Source: Nothopassalora personata
Taxonomy: Eukaryota > Ascomycota > Dothideomycetes > Mycosphaerellales > Mycosphaerellaceae
DNA: 64,000 bases
Direction: 5' to 3'
NCBI GenBank assembly: GCA_033816765.1
Contig: CM066292.1
Span: forward strand, 4,092,001 to 4,156,000
The notes beneath the pieces were generated by a model. The model worked only from the letters and a program-made list of their open reading frames with translations, did no database searches and had not been told where the DNA came from. The translations under genes were made by a program, and so were the position numbers. This document shows, piece by piece, positions 13,185 through 21,858 of this stretch (position 1 is the stretch's first letter; every line of letters begins with the position of its first letter).

Positions 13185-13593
13185 TGTTATTGTCTCGTTC
13201 TAGGGCTAATCTTAAAGGAGAGATAAGTCAAGTCACGTGGCGGTATTATTCTTTAGAGAGGCTAGAGTAAGCTAAGCGAAGATGAATAATAGGAATAAGA
13301 GTTGTATTCTAATTAGTGAGATAGTAACATAAGTTAAACGCATTAGAACCATAAGGGTTTCTTAGCGTTCCTAAATATAAAGGAGATAGAGCGTTGCTCT
13401 CCGTGCTCTCTATGCTCTCTATGTTCTCTCGAGATCACCGAGATTAACGAGGTTAAGGAGATCACTTTAGTTGCTCTCTCGGTTCCTTAGTTTTATTCCT
13501 ACGGGCGAGAGAGCGCTTCTCGGGCGGAAGCGCCCACCAATTGTGGAGGTCTAATTAGTTAGCTTCCTTTAGCCCTAGATTAGAACCGTAACA
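13185..13593 (-). repeat. 5' LTR of Gypsy-1b
   Basis: 409 bp, partner of 6,529-6,937, followed by the target duplication GGTAG. The adjoining internal sequence (minus strand CTTTAAACGCCC) is the mutated primer-binding region. Confidence 0.95.
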
Positions 13594-13598
13594 GGTAG

Positions 13599-14440
13599 TA
13601 CCTCTAGCTTAGCGAGAGCTTTCTCTAGCTTAGCTCTCTCCGCTAGTAACTACTCGCGCTAGGCCTTACGCGCCGGGTCTTCGGCGAGTAGAGTAATATA
13701 GTACTCCGGCTCCGTAGTACGTAGGTCCTTAAAGAGTCTTCGTAATAAATAATTCTCGTAGGCTACTATAACTCCGTACTTAACCTACTACGTAATATTA
13801 TCTACGAGCTACGCTAAAGTAATATCGTAGTAGGCTAGTAGTATAGCTAAAGCCTTAACTTTACGCTCGTAATTATCTATACCTAAGGTAGAGTTAACGT
13901 AGCTAATATCGGTAGCCTTCTTATTCTAGTCCGGTAAATATAGTATATATTAACCCTCCGCCTCTAAGATAGTATAGTACTCCTCGACTCGTTACTCGTA
14001 GCGTAGACGAAGGTTTACGATCTCGTAGTCGGAACGTTTAGCTAGGAGCTAGGGGTTATAGGTAATATGTCGGTAGTATATAGTAGCTACTAAGCGGTAT
14101 ATAGAATCTATAACCTCTTAAAGTAGTTCCTTAAATAGCAACTTAGCGGACCCTACGGCTTAGCGGTAGAGCTTAGTTACTAATCTCTAACTAAGTATAG
14201 CTATAATAACGTAATTAAGTATATTAATAAACGCTTTACGGATCTATTTAATAACGCCGTTAGTAGTATTACTAAAGATTAATAACGGCTCGAGGATTAG
14301 GGAGCGGATAATAGTATCGTTAACCTAATTAGGGATATCTCTACCTAGAGAGGAGTCGAAATGAGCCTTAACCTCGTGGAGACGGAAAATAGTCTTTCTA
14401 GAGCGTATCTAATTAGCCTAGGTATAATAGGTATTAGGGC
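13599..14440 (-). pseudogene. RIP-mutated minus-strand ORF, unknown product
   Basis: If TAG is treated as a mutated Gln or Trp codon, one minus-strand frame stays open for about 280 codons and then continues past Gypsy-1b to about 6,270. The implied product is rich in Leu, Glu, Lys and Arg, with charged coiled-coil-like stretches toward its end (residues such as LAERAKLEKALAKLE). No domain is recognised. It may be a host gene copy caught by RIP or an accessory ORF of an older element. The start is not defined. Confidence 0.45.
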
Positions 14441-14449
14441 TCACTAGTA

Positions 14450-15202
14450 TACGCTATAATCTTACTAAGAGCTAAGGACTACTACTTATTACTTAGCTAC
14501 CTATAAGAGTAGCCTATAGCTAACCCTTATATATAATGCGGCTATACCCGGCTTAGTATACCGCACGTAACGCGTATACGTACACTAGAAGACGCGTATA
14601 GCTTCTATAGAAGAAAGTAAGCTTTAGTTTATCTACGATTAGAAGATCGTAGGCGTGCTATATATTGCGATATCCCTTTATAGCCTTACGGTCCTTATAG
14701 TTCTAAAGCTTCCCTTCGTTATAATCTATATACGCTATAGAGCCTGATCGCGACGCGTACGACGGCGAGTCGCCTACGCCCCCCCTAAGCCTTAGGGCAT
14801 AGTAGTAGGCGCGTCGTATAGCCTTAGTTACGAGAAGAGAGGCCTTACGGGCTAAGATTAAAGAGTAAGAGATATAGCGGGAGATCGAGCGGCTAGAGAT
14901 CTTACGCGCTAAAAGCGTACCGCCTCTAGAGCGTATAGGAGGGAGGAGAGAAGATTACCTCCCTACTATAACCCCTACCTCTATCTCTATAACTACTAAC
15001 GATAATATTATAGTACGAGGCGCGGCCGTAGCGTATATAACGCGACCGCGTCTAAAAGAGCTAACGCCTTTTAGAGGGGATTCGATAAGGAAGGTAAGGG
15101 TATTCCTTCGGGAGCTCTTACTTATCTTCGCCCTCTTAGGCACTATATACGCGATAGACGAATTAAAGGTCCTATATAGGGTTATATACCTTAGCGGAGA
15201 GG
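14450..15202 (+). mobile_element. Gypsy-A, 5' part (LTR-like region and gag start), RIP-mutated
   Basis: Parallels the 5' part of Gypsy-B (about 24,660-25,370): shared GTAGCCTA.TAGCTAACCC, TCGTAGGCGTGCTATATATT and CCCTAAGCC.TAGGGC blocks in the same order. The left edge is unclear. The element is interrupted at 15,203 by Gypsy-1 and resumes at 22,268 after the AGAGG duplication. Confidence 0.7.
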
Positions 15203-15611
15203 TGTTACGGTTCTGATCTGGGGCTGAAGGAAGCTAACCAATCAGACCTCCACAATTGGTGGGCGCTTCCGCCCGAGAAGTGCTCTCTCACCCGCAGGAA
15301 TAAAACCAAGGAACCGAGAGAGCAACTGAAGTGATCTCCTTGATCTCGTTGATCTCGGTGATCTCGAGAGAGCATGGAGAGCATGGAGAGCACGGAGAGC
15401 AAACGCTCTATCTCCTTTGTATTTAGGAACGCTAGAAACCCTTATGGTTCTGATGCGTTCAACTCATGTTACTATCTCACTGATTGGAATACAACTCTTA
15501 TTCCTATCATTCATCTTCGCTCAGCTTGCTTCAGCCTCTCCAAAGAATAATACCGCCACGTGACTTGACTTATCTCTCTTTTGAGACTAGCCCTGGAACG
15601 AGACAATAACA
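15203..15611 (+). repeat. 5' LTR of Gypsy-1
   Basis: 409 bp, TGTTACGG..AATAACA. U3 holds two short arrays: TGATCTCNN four times (from about 15,332) and GAGAGCATG-like units (to about 15,403). These may carry regulatory sites; RNA start and polyadenylation sites are not proven. Confidence 0.97.
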
Positions 15612-15622
15612 CTTTGAACGCC
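15612..15622 (+). promoter_or_regulatory. Primer-binding region of Gypsy-1
   Basis: First internal bases CTTTGAACGCC directly after the LTR. Eight of them (TTGAACGC, 15,614-15,621) are complementary to GCGTTCAA at 15,455-15,462 in the LTR, compatible with Tf1-like self-priming but short. No match to a tRNA 3' end was recognised. Confidence 0.45.
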
Positions 15623-15628
15623 CTCAGG

Positions 15629-17647
15629 ATGAGCGCTACTCAAGCAGCTGGTAGGGGAACACCCGCCCCCAGCGAAGCAGGAAGCATCCGCCGTGCGCCA
15701 CCACAACAGACTACCACCACGAAGGACGATGAGTCTGATGACGATGACGAGTCTACTCCAAGGAAGAACGACGTTAAGGCCGCCAAGCCAGACCTCTTCC
15801 ATGGAGACAGAGCCAAGTTCGACGACTGGATCAATCAGATGGATATGTATCTCATGTTCAACCCAGTCGATGCTAATAAGAGGACTATCTTCGCCATCAC
15901 GTACCTTCGCGGAAGTGCGCAGAACTGGATCAAACCTTACCTTAAGGAATACCTTGAAGGTATGGGACGATTAGACCCCACTGGAATGTTCAGGAGCTAC
16001 ACCCTTTTCAAAGAAAAGATGAAATCAATCTTTGGAACCTCGAACGAAGTCCAACAGGCCATACGAATTATTCAACACCTAAAGCAGAAGACGTCTACTT
16101 CAGAGTATGCCGCCAAATTCGAAGAATACGGACAAATCACCGGATGGGACCAGACGGCGTTGATGACTATGTTCCGACGTGGACTTAAGGACTCCGTCAA
16201 GGACGAGTTGATAAGACACGGGGGACGGATCACCAACCTCGAAGAGCTAATGAAGGCGTCGATCAACATCGATGACCAGCTCTGGGAACGACACCAGGAG
16301 AAGAAATACGACTCCAAAGTAGGAGGAATAGCAGGATACGCTCCGGATCGCAGACCCTTAGGAGGATACGTTGCGAAGGGAGAATTCTCACGACAAAGCC
16401 AACCCTACTATGGACCACAGCCAATGGAACTGGACGTTACCCAACGAGGACGGAAGATCGATAAGAGTAGGGGCCACGGAAAGCCCTTCAAAGGAAAAGG
16501 AAAACTCACATGTTATGCCTGTGGCAAGGAAGGCCACATGGCGCGAGATTGCCGCGGTAAAAATATGGTGCGCCGCGAGCAATTCAATATGATGCAACCC
16601 CGAACTAGTAAATCTGAGAGCAGCGTTGGATCTCGAGGAGATACCGACTATACTCGGAGAGTGGAGGAGAGAGCTAGCAACAGAAACACGACGCCTCTCC
16701 TGGACCCCTCAGAAGGACGAGGAGGATACCATGGGCAGCAAATGGTGGTCATTCCATTTGATGCGAAGAACCAACCACGACAGTTCAACATGATGACACG
16801 AAGAGTCGACTACGAGACCGAATCCGAGTCTCGAAATGGTCATGGAAGCCTTCATTGGCGATTCTGTTACCAAGACTCGTGTCAAATCCACTACGCCGCG
16901 AAATCAGGCGCAGGGTATTGGCCTCAGCAACCACGAGGAACCCTAGGAGCGACGCATAGGCAAAACGCCACGCTCAGAGAAGTGGACATCGATGAATCCT
17001 ACTTCAACGAAGATGGAAGCGATAAAGAAAATCAGGACCCAGGATGGAACGGATCATGGTCACCAGAACCACAGGAAGAAAGTCAAGAAACCACCGGGCT
17101 AGATACCATCGAGGAAGAACAGGATCCGGAAGAATCCAGCGAAGAAGATTCCTCCGAAGGAGAAGAGAGCGACACTGACGGCGACAACGAACAACTTACC
17201 TTCACGGTAGATGCACCTAAAAAACTGTACGACATGATCATCTACCTACAAAGAAGGCACGAGGAATTCCTACCTAAGATAGGTGGACGAAGGAGGCTAC
17301 ATTCCATTGAGTTTGACAAGACACTCGACACCCTACGAGGCATGGCCTGGGGATACCCACTCATGGAAACAACCGAGAATCTAGCAACCACCGTTACAGA
17401 ACGACCACCGATAGGAAGCCGAATAACAGGAACCGGATATCTTACACCGTCAGGAACATTTATATCGAATGAATTACGCAACATAGTGCAGCACGCACGC
17501 GCACTCTACTCAGAAACGCAGAAGATCCAGGAACGCAACAGACTACAAGTGTGGACACAGGGCAACGAGCTACAGGTTCTAGCCGAAGCCTCTAGGCACG
17601 AAGCACAGCGAACCACATACCATTCGGGAAAAGGATCAGCTCCCTAG
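15629..17647 (+). CDS. gag: Gypsy-1 Gag polyprotein
   Basis: 672-aa structural protein of the virus-like particle. The first ATG lies 18 bp inside the LTR; the frame is open further upstream but without an ATG. A Ty3-type capsid region follows an acidic linker (KPDLFHGDRAKFDDWINQ to WDQTALMTMFRRGLKD). A CCHC zinc knuckle CYACGKEGHMARDC lies at residues 295-308 (nt 16,511-16,552) after a basic stretch and should bind RNA. The C-terminal half is unusual for a Gag: a long extension with an acidic Glu/Asp/Ser block around nt 17,100-17,200. The ORF ends in TAG two bases before the pol ATG, in a frameshift context. Confidence 0.93.
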   Translation: MSATQAAGRGTPAPSEAGSIRRAPPQQTTTTKDDESDDDDESTPRKNDVKAAKPDLFHGDRAKFDDWINQMDMYLMFNPVDANKRTIFAITYLRGSAQNWIKPYLKEYLEGMGRLDPTGMFRSYTLFKEKMKSIFGTSNEVQQAIRIIQHLKQKTSTSEYAAKFEEYGQITGWDQTALMTMFRRGLKDSVKDELIRHGGRITNLEELMKASINIDDQLWERHQEKKYDSKVGGIAGYAPDRRPLGGYVAKGEFSRQSQPYYGPQPMELDVTQRGRKIDKSRGHGKPFKGKGKLTCYACGKEGHMARDCRGKNMVRREQFNMMQPRTSKSESSVGSRGDTDYTRRVEERASNRNTTPLLDPSEGRGGYHGQQMVVIPFDAKNQPRQFNMMTRRVDYETESESRNGHGSLHWRFCYQDSCQIHYAAKSGAGYWPQQPRGTLGATHRQNATLREVDIDESYFNEDGSDKENQDPGWNGSWSPEPQEESQETTGLDTIEEEQDPEESSEEDSSEGEESDTDGDNEQLTFTVDAPKKLYDMIIYLQRRHEEFLPKIGGRRRLHSIEFDKTLDTLRGMAWGYPLMETTENLATTVTERPPIGSRITGTGYLTPSGTFISNELRNIVQHARALYSETQKIQERNRLQVWTQGNELQVLAEASRHEAQRTTYHSGKGSAP

Positions 17648-17669
17648 GAATGAGCGACCGGAGGGAGTT
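17626..17669 (+). promoter_or_regulatory. -1 ribosomal frameshift signal between gag and pol of Gypsy-1
   Basis: Heptamer G GGA AAA (17,626-17,632) lies in the gag frame, fits X XXY YYZ exactly, and precedes the gag stop (17,645-17,647). After a 5-nt spacer comes an 8-bp stem, AGCTCCCT (17,638-17,645) with AGGGAGTT (17,662-17,669), one G-U pair, loop 16 nt. Pol is in the -1 frame and open through the heptamer. The same elements survive in Gypsy-1b. Confidence 0.8.
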
Positions 17670-20600
17670 ATGCAATATTCAGGCTCACGCATCGACATCA
17701 AACACAGTTTTCCAGACACAAGCAATCGTTAACGGACACAAGACTAGTGTCATGATCGACTCAGGAGCAGCGGGGAATTTTATATCCGAGTCTTTCACAA
17801 GAAGAAACGGGTTAGCTACCCTAAAGAAGAAATGGGGTTACGAGTTGATCGCGGTAAACGGATCATCGTTACCTAGCGTGGAATGGGAGACGATACCATT
17901 GCCACTGGCTATCCAACAGCACCACGAGAATATTACCTTGGATGTCACTGATATGGCCAGTCATGACATAGTATTAGGTATGCCTTGGTTGAGAAAGCAC
18001 AATCCAGTAATCGACTGGAGAAGAGGAGTACTCACATTTAGGGAATGCGATTGCGTTGTCGACATTCAGCCTGCGCAGTGGCAGCGTTCACTGGCAGATG
18101 AGGCAAGGAAACAGCTAAACGAGATACAGCTTGCGCCGAATAGAAGGACAGAAGAACCACCTTCGACCGGGACAGACACTGGCGTGGGGCCGCCGGGTCA
18201 CGAAGTCACTGGAAGTGATGGAAGTAACGCACCATCGAAGAATACTAACATCTCAGAGTTGAGTATTCCCAAGGAGTATCGCAAGTGGTCGCGACTCTTT
18301 GAAGAGGAAAGAGGCAAAACCGCCTTACCTAAGCACCGCCCATGGGATCACAAGATCAACATTCAGCCAGGGAAAGAGCCTCCATGGGGACCCCTATATC
18401 AAATGTCTGAGAAAGAGCTACAGACCCTACGAGAATGGCTGAAGGAGAAGCTAGCCAAAGGATGGATAAGAAGATCCACCTCAAGTGCAGGAACTCCATG
18501 CATGTTCGTTCCAAAAGCAAACGGGAAGTTACGACTCGTACAAGACTACAGGAAGTTAAACGAGATCACGATCAAGAACCGATACCCGCTACCTAACATC
18601 GAAGAAGCACAAGACAGATTAACCGGATCAGACTGGTACACGAAGATTGACCTACGAGATGCCTTCTATGCTATACGAATGGCAGAAGGAGAAGAATGGA
18701 AAACCGCTTTCAGAACAAGATACGGACTTTACGAATTCTTAGTTATGCCAATGGGATTAACCAACGCACCCGCATCCTGCCAGGACCTTGTCAACGAAAC
18801 ACTTAGAGACCTACTCGACGTATGCGTTATCGCCTACATGGACGACATACTAGTCTACACGAAAGGATCCCTACAGGAACACATAAGACAAGTCCAGGAC
18901 GTCTTCGAACGACTCACGCAATCAGGATTCAAGACGGCACCCGAGAAATGCGAATTCCACAAGAAAGAAGTCAAATTCTTAGGCTTCATTATTAGCACCA
19001 CAGGGATAACGATCGACCCTGCGAAGACACAGTCAATTAGAGAGTGGCCAGAACCGAAAACAGTCAAGGACGTACAATCATTCCTTGGACTAGCGAACTA
19101 CAACCGGAAATTCATTAAGGACTACGCGAAAATAGCAGCACCAATGACGATGCTTACAAGAAAGGACGTCACCTGGAAATGGGGAAAAGAACAGATTGAA
19201 GCATTTAAGAAACTTAAGGAACAATGCGCTTCAGCCCCCACGCTTCGACTATTCGATGGTAGCAAGGAAGTCCACATCGAGACCGATGCGTCTGATATGG
19301 CAATAGGCGCATGTCTAACACAGACACACGATGGGCAGAGACACCCAGTAGCCTATTACTCCCGGAAAATGACCACAGCGGAACAGAACTACGACATCCA
19401 TGATAAAGAGCTTCTAGCCATTGTTGCTGCCATGCAACATTGGAGAGTATATGTCGAGGGCCCACCGAAGTTAACGATTCTTTCTGACCACAAGAATCTT
19501 ACGTACTTCACGACGACGAAAGAACTTACCCGAAGGCAAGCCCGCTGGTCGGAGCTGCTAGGACAGTATAAGTTCGAAATCAAATATACTCCAGGACGAG
19601 AGAATGGCCGCGCCGACGCGCTAAGCCGAAGAAGCGACTACATGGAAGAAAAAGAACCAGTGCAACATAAGATATTAAAGACGAACCCCGACGGAAGTCT
19701 TAGTGCCAACACAAGAGAATTCAACAACATCGTACGGATATTAGGCGACAGGAACGAACAATTCCCTATATCGCAAGGAAAATACCAAGTACCTAAGGAT
19801 CGAGAAGAAGAATGCATACGACAACATCACGACGGACCAACTTATGGACACCCTGGAACTTCAAAAACTATGGACCTAATACAGCGCAGTTTCTCCTTTC
19901 CACAGATGAGACTTAAGGTGTCACGCTACATTAAACAATGCGTACACTGCCAACGAAACAAGGCTGCGAGACATGCAAAATACGGTCACCTACAGTTCAG
20001 GACACCACCGACGAAACCATGGGACGAAGTCACAATGGACTTTATTACGAAACTCCCACCGTCAAGAGATCAAGTTACGAAACAACCATACGACATGATA
20101 CTAGTCATGGTTGATAGACTTACGAAATACGCACACTTCATTCCTGCATCAGAAACGTACAATGCAGAGCAGCTCGGATACCTCGTACTGGATAGACTTA
20201 TCCGATACCACGGATTCCCTCAAGCGTTTATAACGGACAGAGACAAGCTATTCACATCAAACTACTGGAAGACGCTTATGGGAACGATCGGAATCAAACA
20301 CAAGCTGTCAACAGCATATCATCCGGAGACAGACGGACAAACCGAAAGGATGAATCAAACGCTAGAACAATACCTACGACACTACATCAACTATGCACAA
20401 GACAACTGGGTTTCATTACTGCCAATAGCGCAGATTGCACTAAACAACCACAAATCGGAGACAACTTCAACGACGCCATTTTATGCGAACTTTGGTAAAG
20501 ATCCTAACCTATTCGGAATACCTGGATCCCATCCACAGGCCGAGAGAGCAATCGTGACGACGGATACTCTTAAGGAAGTGCACAAAGAAACACGCAAGGC

Positions 20601-21081
20601 GATCGAAGATGCACAACGAAAACTGTCTCAACAACGGCAGGACACGAGAAAAATGGCACCTCTGCTAAAAAAGGGGGATAAGGTCTATCTCCTTACAAAA
20701 AATTTGAGAACAAGAAGACAGACCAAGAAACTAGATCACGTTAAAGTCGGACCATTTTTAATCGACAAAGTCGTAGGACCAGTTAACTATCGACTACGAC
20801 TACCACCTGACGCAAAAATCCACCCAGTCTTCCATATCTCTAAGCTGGAACCCGCAGACGCCAGAACACCTTGCCAAGAGAGCTTCCATTTCGAGCCGGA
20901 AGCAGAAAACGAATTTGAAGTCGAAAAAATCCTAGATAAAAAGGGTCAGCGATACCTTATCAAATGGAAGGGATACGACGAATCAGAAAATACCTGGGAA
21001 CCAAAAGAAACCCTACGAAACTGTCAGCAGAAGATTCGGGAGTATCAAAACGGCGCTTGCTCAGAAGTAACCACACCATAA
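17650..21081 (+). CDS. pol: Gypsy-1 Pol: protease, RT, RNase H, integrase, chromodomain
   Basis: 1,143 aa counted from the ATG at 17,650, though synthesis is probably by frameshift from Gag. Retroviral-type aspartic protease with DSGA (Asp about residue 37). Reverse transcriptase with AYMDDILVY (Asp 398-399). RNase H with ETDAS, DKELLAIV and SDHKNL. Integrase with an HHCC zinc domain (about 730-765) and catalytic Asp 797, Asp 863 and Glu 899, the last two separated by 35 residues as in DD35E enzymes. A C-terminal chromodomain (about 1,088-1,133: FEVEKILDKKGQRYLIKWKG) is expected to steer integration to histone H3K9-methylated chromatin, which fits its position inside RIP-mutated repeats. All catalytic residues are present, so the element looks competent. 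Confidence 0.97.
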   Translation: MSDRRELCNIQAHASTSNTVFQTQAIVNGHKTSVMIDSGAAGNFISESFTRRNGLATLKKKWGYELIAVNGSSLPSVEWETIPLPLAIQQHHENITLDVTDMASHDIVLGMPWLRKHNPVIDWRRGVLTFRECDCVVDIQPAQWQRSLADEARKQLNEIQLAPNRRTEEPPSTGTDTGVGPPGHEVTGSDGSNAPSKNTNISELSIPKEYRKWSRLFEEERGKTALPKHRPWDHKINIQPGKEPPWGPLYQMSEKELQTLREWLKEKLAKGWIRRSTSSAGTPCMFVPKANGKLRLVQDYRKLNEITIKNRYPLPNIEEAQDRLTGSDWYTKIDLRDAFYAIRMAEGEEWKTAFRTRYGLYEFLVMPMGLTNAPASCQDLVNETLRDLLDVCVIAYMDDILVYTKGSLQEHIRQVQDVFERLTQSGFKTAPEKCEFHKKEVKFLGFIISTTGITIDPAKTQSIREWPEPKTVKDVQSFLGLANYNRKFIKDYAKIAAPMTMLTRKDVTWKWGKEQIEAFKKLKEQCASAPTLRLFDGSKEVHIETDASDMAIGACLTQTHDGQRHPVAYYSRKMTTAEQNYDIHDKELLAIVAAMQHWRVYVEGPPKLTILSDHKNLTYFTTTKELTRRQARWSELLGQYKFEIKYTPGRENGRADALSRRSDYMEEKEPVQHKILKTNPDGSLSANTREFNNIVRILGDRNEQFPISQGKYQVPKDREEECIRQHHDGPTYGHPGTSKTMDLIQRSFSFPQMRLKVSRYIKQCVHCQRNKAARHAKYGHLQFRTPPTKPWDEVTMDFITKLPPSRDQVTKQPYDMILVMVDRLTKYAHFIPASETYNAEQLGYLVLDRLIRYHGFPQAFITDRDKLFTSNYWKTLMGTIGIKHKLSTAYHPETDGQTERMNQTLEQYLRHYINYAQDNWVSLLPIAQIALNNHKSETTSTTPFYANFGKDPNLFGIPGSHPQAERAIVTTDTLKEVHKETRKAIEDAQRKLSQQRQDTRKMAPLLKKGDKVYLLTKNLRTRRQTKKLDHVKVGPFLIDKVVGPVNYRLRLPPDAKIHPVFHISKLEPADARTPCQESFHFEPEAENEFEVEKILDKKGQRYLIKWKGYDESENTWEPKETLRNCQQKIREYQNGACSEVTTP

Positions 21082-21107
21082 GACATGGTAACTTTTGAGC
21101 AAACAGA

Positions 21108-21179
21108 CGACTGGAGTAGGAATCGAACACGACCTCAAGAGTGTAGACAGCTTGCGCTCTACCACTGAGCTACCCAGCC
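21108..21179 (-). tRNA. tRNA-like gene inside Gypsy-1, antisense to pol
   Basis: Read on the minus strand: acceptor GGCTGGG pairing with TCCAGTC, A box TAGCTCAGTGGTAGAGCG, D stem GCTC/GAGC, and a T-loop TTCGATT with flanking CCTAC. The T arm lacks two bases present in Gypsy-1b (GTCGTGTTCGATTCC versus GTCGTAGGTTCGATTCC), so its 5' strand is broken and the B box has one mismatch. The anticodon arm has a loop of 9-11 nt, so identity is not assigned. It lies 24 bp past the pol stop and upstream of the antisense ORF's stop. Likely a captured tRNA or Pol III promoter rather than a working tRNA. Confidence 0.55.
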
Positions 21180-21219
21180 GATTGATAAGAACAGGGACAC
21201 AACTTACAAATAAATACCC

Positions 21220-21783
21220 TTACGAAGGAGACGGCTGAGCCACCGACGGCACCGTCTCGCCAGAAGGAGAAAGCCAGAAGTCGTCCGGAAGACCTTCGAC
21301 AGCACTCCAGGTCCAAGGAGACAAGGACAGATTGGGAGCACTAGGATCCGCGTCTGCTACAGCGTACTCCTGCGCCCCTGGATCCTCGTCTAGCAACAAC
21401 CGATCTTCCAACGAACGACCCTCCGCAACCTTCTGATCAACCGCATCCAATTGCTTACGAAGGCGCATTTCCTTTGCATGCGCTTCCATTAAGGCATCCT
21501 GCCTTTCACCAAGAATCCTCTTCGCGGCATCCAGTTCCTGCAACAATTTCTTCCGCTGAAGCGATAAGCGCTTCCACTCGCCCTCGGTTACCCTCGCATT
21601 GCAACTCTTCAGATTCCGCTGCCAGCACTCGGAACAGCGACCAGATGAGATGTGCACCTTGCACACACGGCCCTCCTTTTGACAAGAATCACACGGACGC
21701 ATCGCGGTATCGCCGTTACGAAAGATCTGCTGGGCTTTCTTCTTGCGGCGAGCGGTAGATTTGGATTGGGAGGAAAAAGACAT
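21220..21783 (-). CDS. Zn2Cys6-like zinc-finger/coiled-coil protein, antisense accessory ORF of Gypsy-1
   Basis: 187 aa on the strand opposite to gag-pol, starting 75 bp from the 3' LTR. A basic segment ARRKKK (11-16) precedes six cysteines, C31, C34, C41, C50, C53 and C61 (C-x2-C-x6-C-x8-C-x2-C-x7-C), the spacing of fungal Zn2Cys6 DNA-binding domains. A charged helical region with coiled-coil character follows (about 68-125), then an acidic, Pro/Ser-rich tail. This layout resembles a small DNA-binding regulator, but it lacks the middle homology region of full transcription factors. Similar ORFs are, to my recollection, scattered through ascomycete genomes as hypothetical proteins. Conservation of frame length in Gypsy-1b argues it is a genuine part of the element. 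Role unknown. Confidence 0.8.
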   Translation of the reverse strand: MSFSSQSKSTARRKKKAQQIFRNGDTAMRPCDSCQKEGRVCKVHISSGRCSECWQRNLKSCNARVTEGEWKRLSLQRKKLLQELDAAKRILGERQDALMEAHAKEMRLRKQLDAVDQKVAEGRSLEDRLLLDEDPGAQEYAVADADPSAPNLSLSPWTWSAVEGLPDDFWLSPSGETVPSVAQPSPS

Positions 21784-21844
21784 CGTTGCGAGACACGAAA
21801 AAGAAGTACAACATGACTTATGAAGCTCTGGGACAGAGCTAGGC

Positions 21845-21858
21845 TAAAAGGGGGATGG
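21845..21858 (+). promoter_or_regulatory. Polypurine tract of Gypsy-1
   Basis: TAAAAGGGGGATGG directly precedes the 3' LTR; expected primer for plus-strand DNA synthesis. Confidence 0.85.

Larger units (their letters stand above)
6529..13593 (-). mobile_element. Gypsy-1b: RIP-mutated Ty3/Gypsy chromovirus copy, inverted
   Basis: Full-length element of 7,065 bp, exactly the length of the intact Gypsy-1, in the opposite orientation. It is bounded by 409-bp LTRs (6,529-6,937 and 13,185-13,593) and the target duplication GGTAG (6,524-6,528 and 13,594-13,598). Gag, pol, tRNA-like gene and accessory ORF can all be placed by co-linearity, position here being about 28,796 minus the Gypsy-1 position. 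Nearly all visible differences are CpA to TpA or the complementary TpG to TpA, which create in-frame TAG/TAA throughout. It interrupts an older minus-strand ORF. Dead copy. Confidence 0.95.

Noticed and set aside
15205..15402. 65-codon minus-strand ORF in the Gypsy-1 LTR, repeated at 21,861-22,058
   Set aside because: Identical because the LTRs are identical; composed of the GAGAGC/GATCTC arrays and without any domain. Treated as LTR sequence.
17645..17652. Gag stop and pol ATG (TAGGAATG) as stop-restart translation
   Set aside because: Kept only as an alternative; the perfect heptamer, spacer and stem with pol in the -1 frame favour frameshifting.
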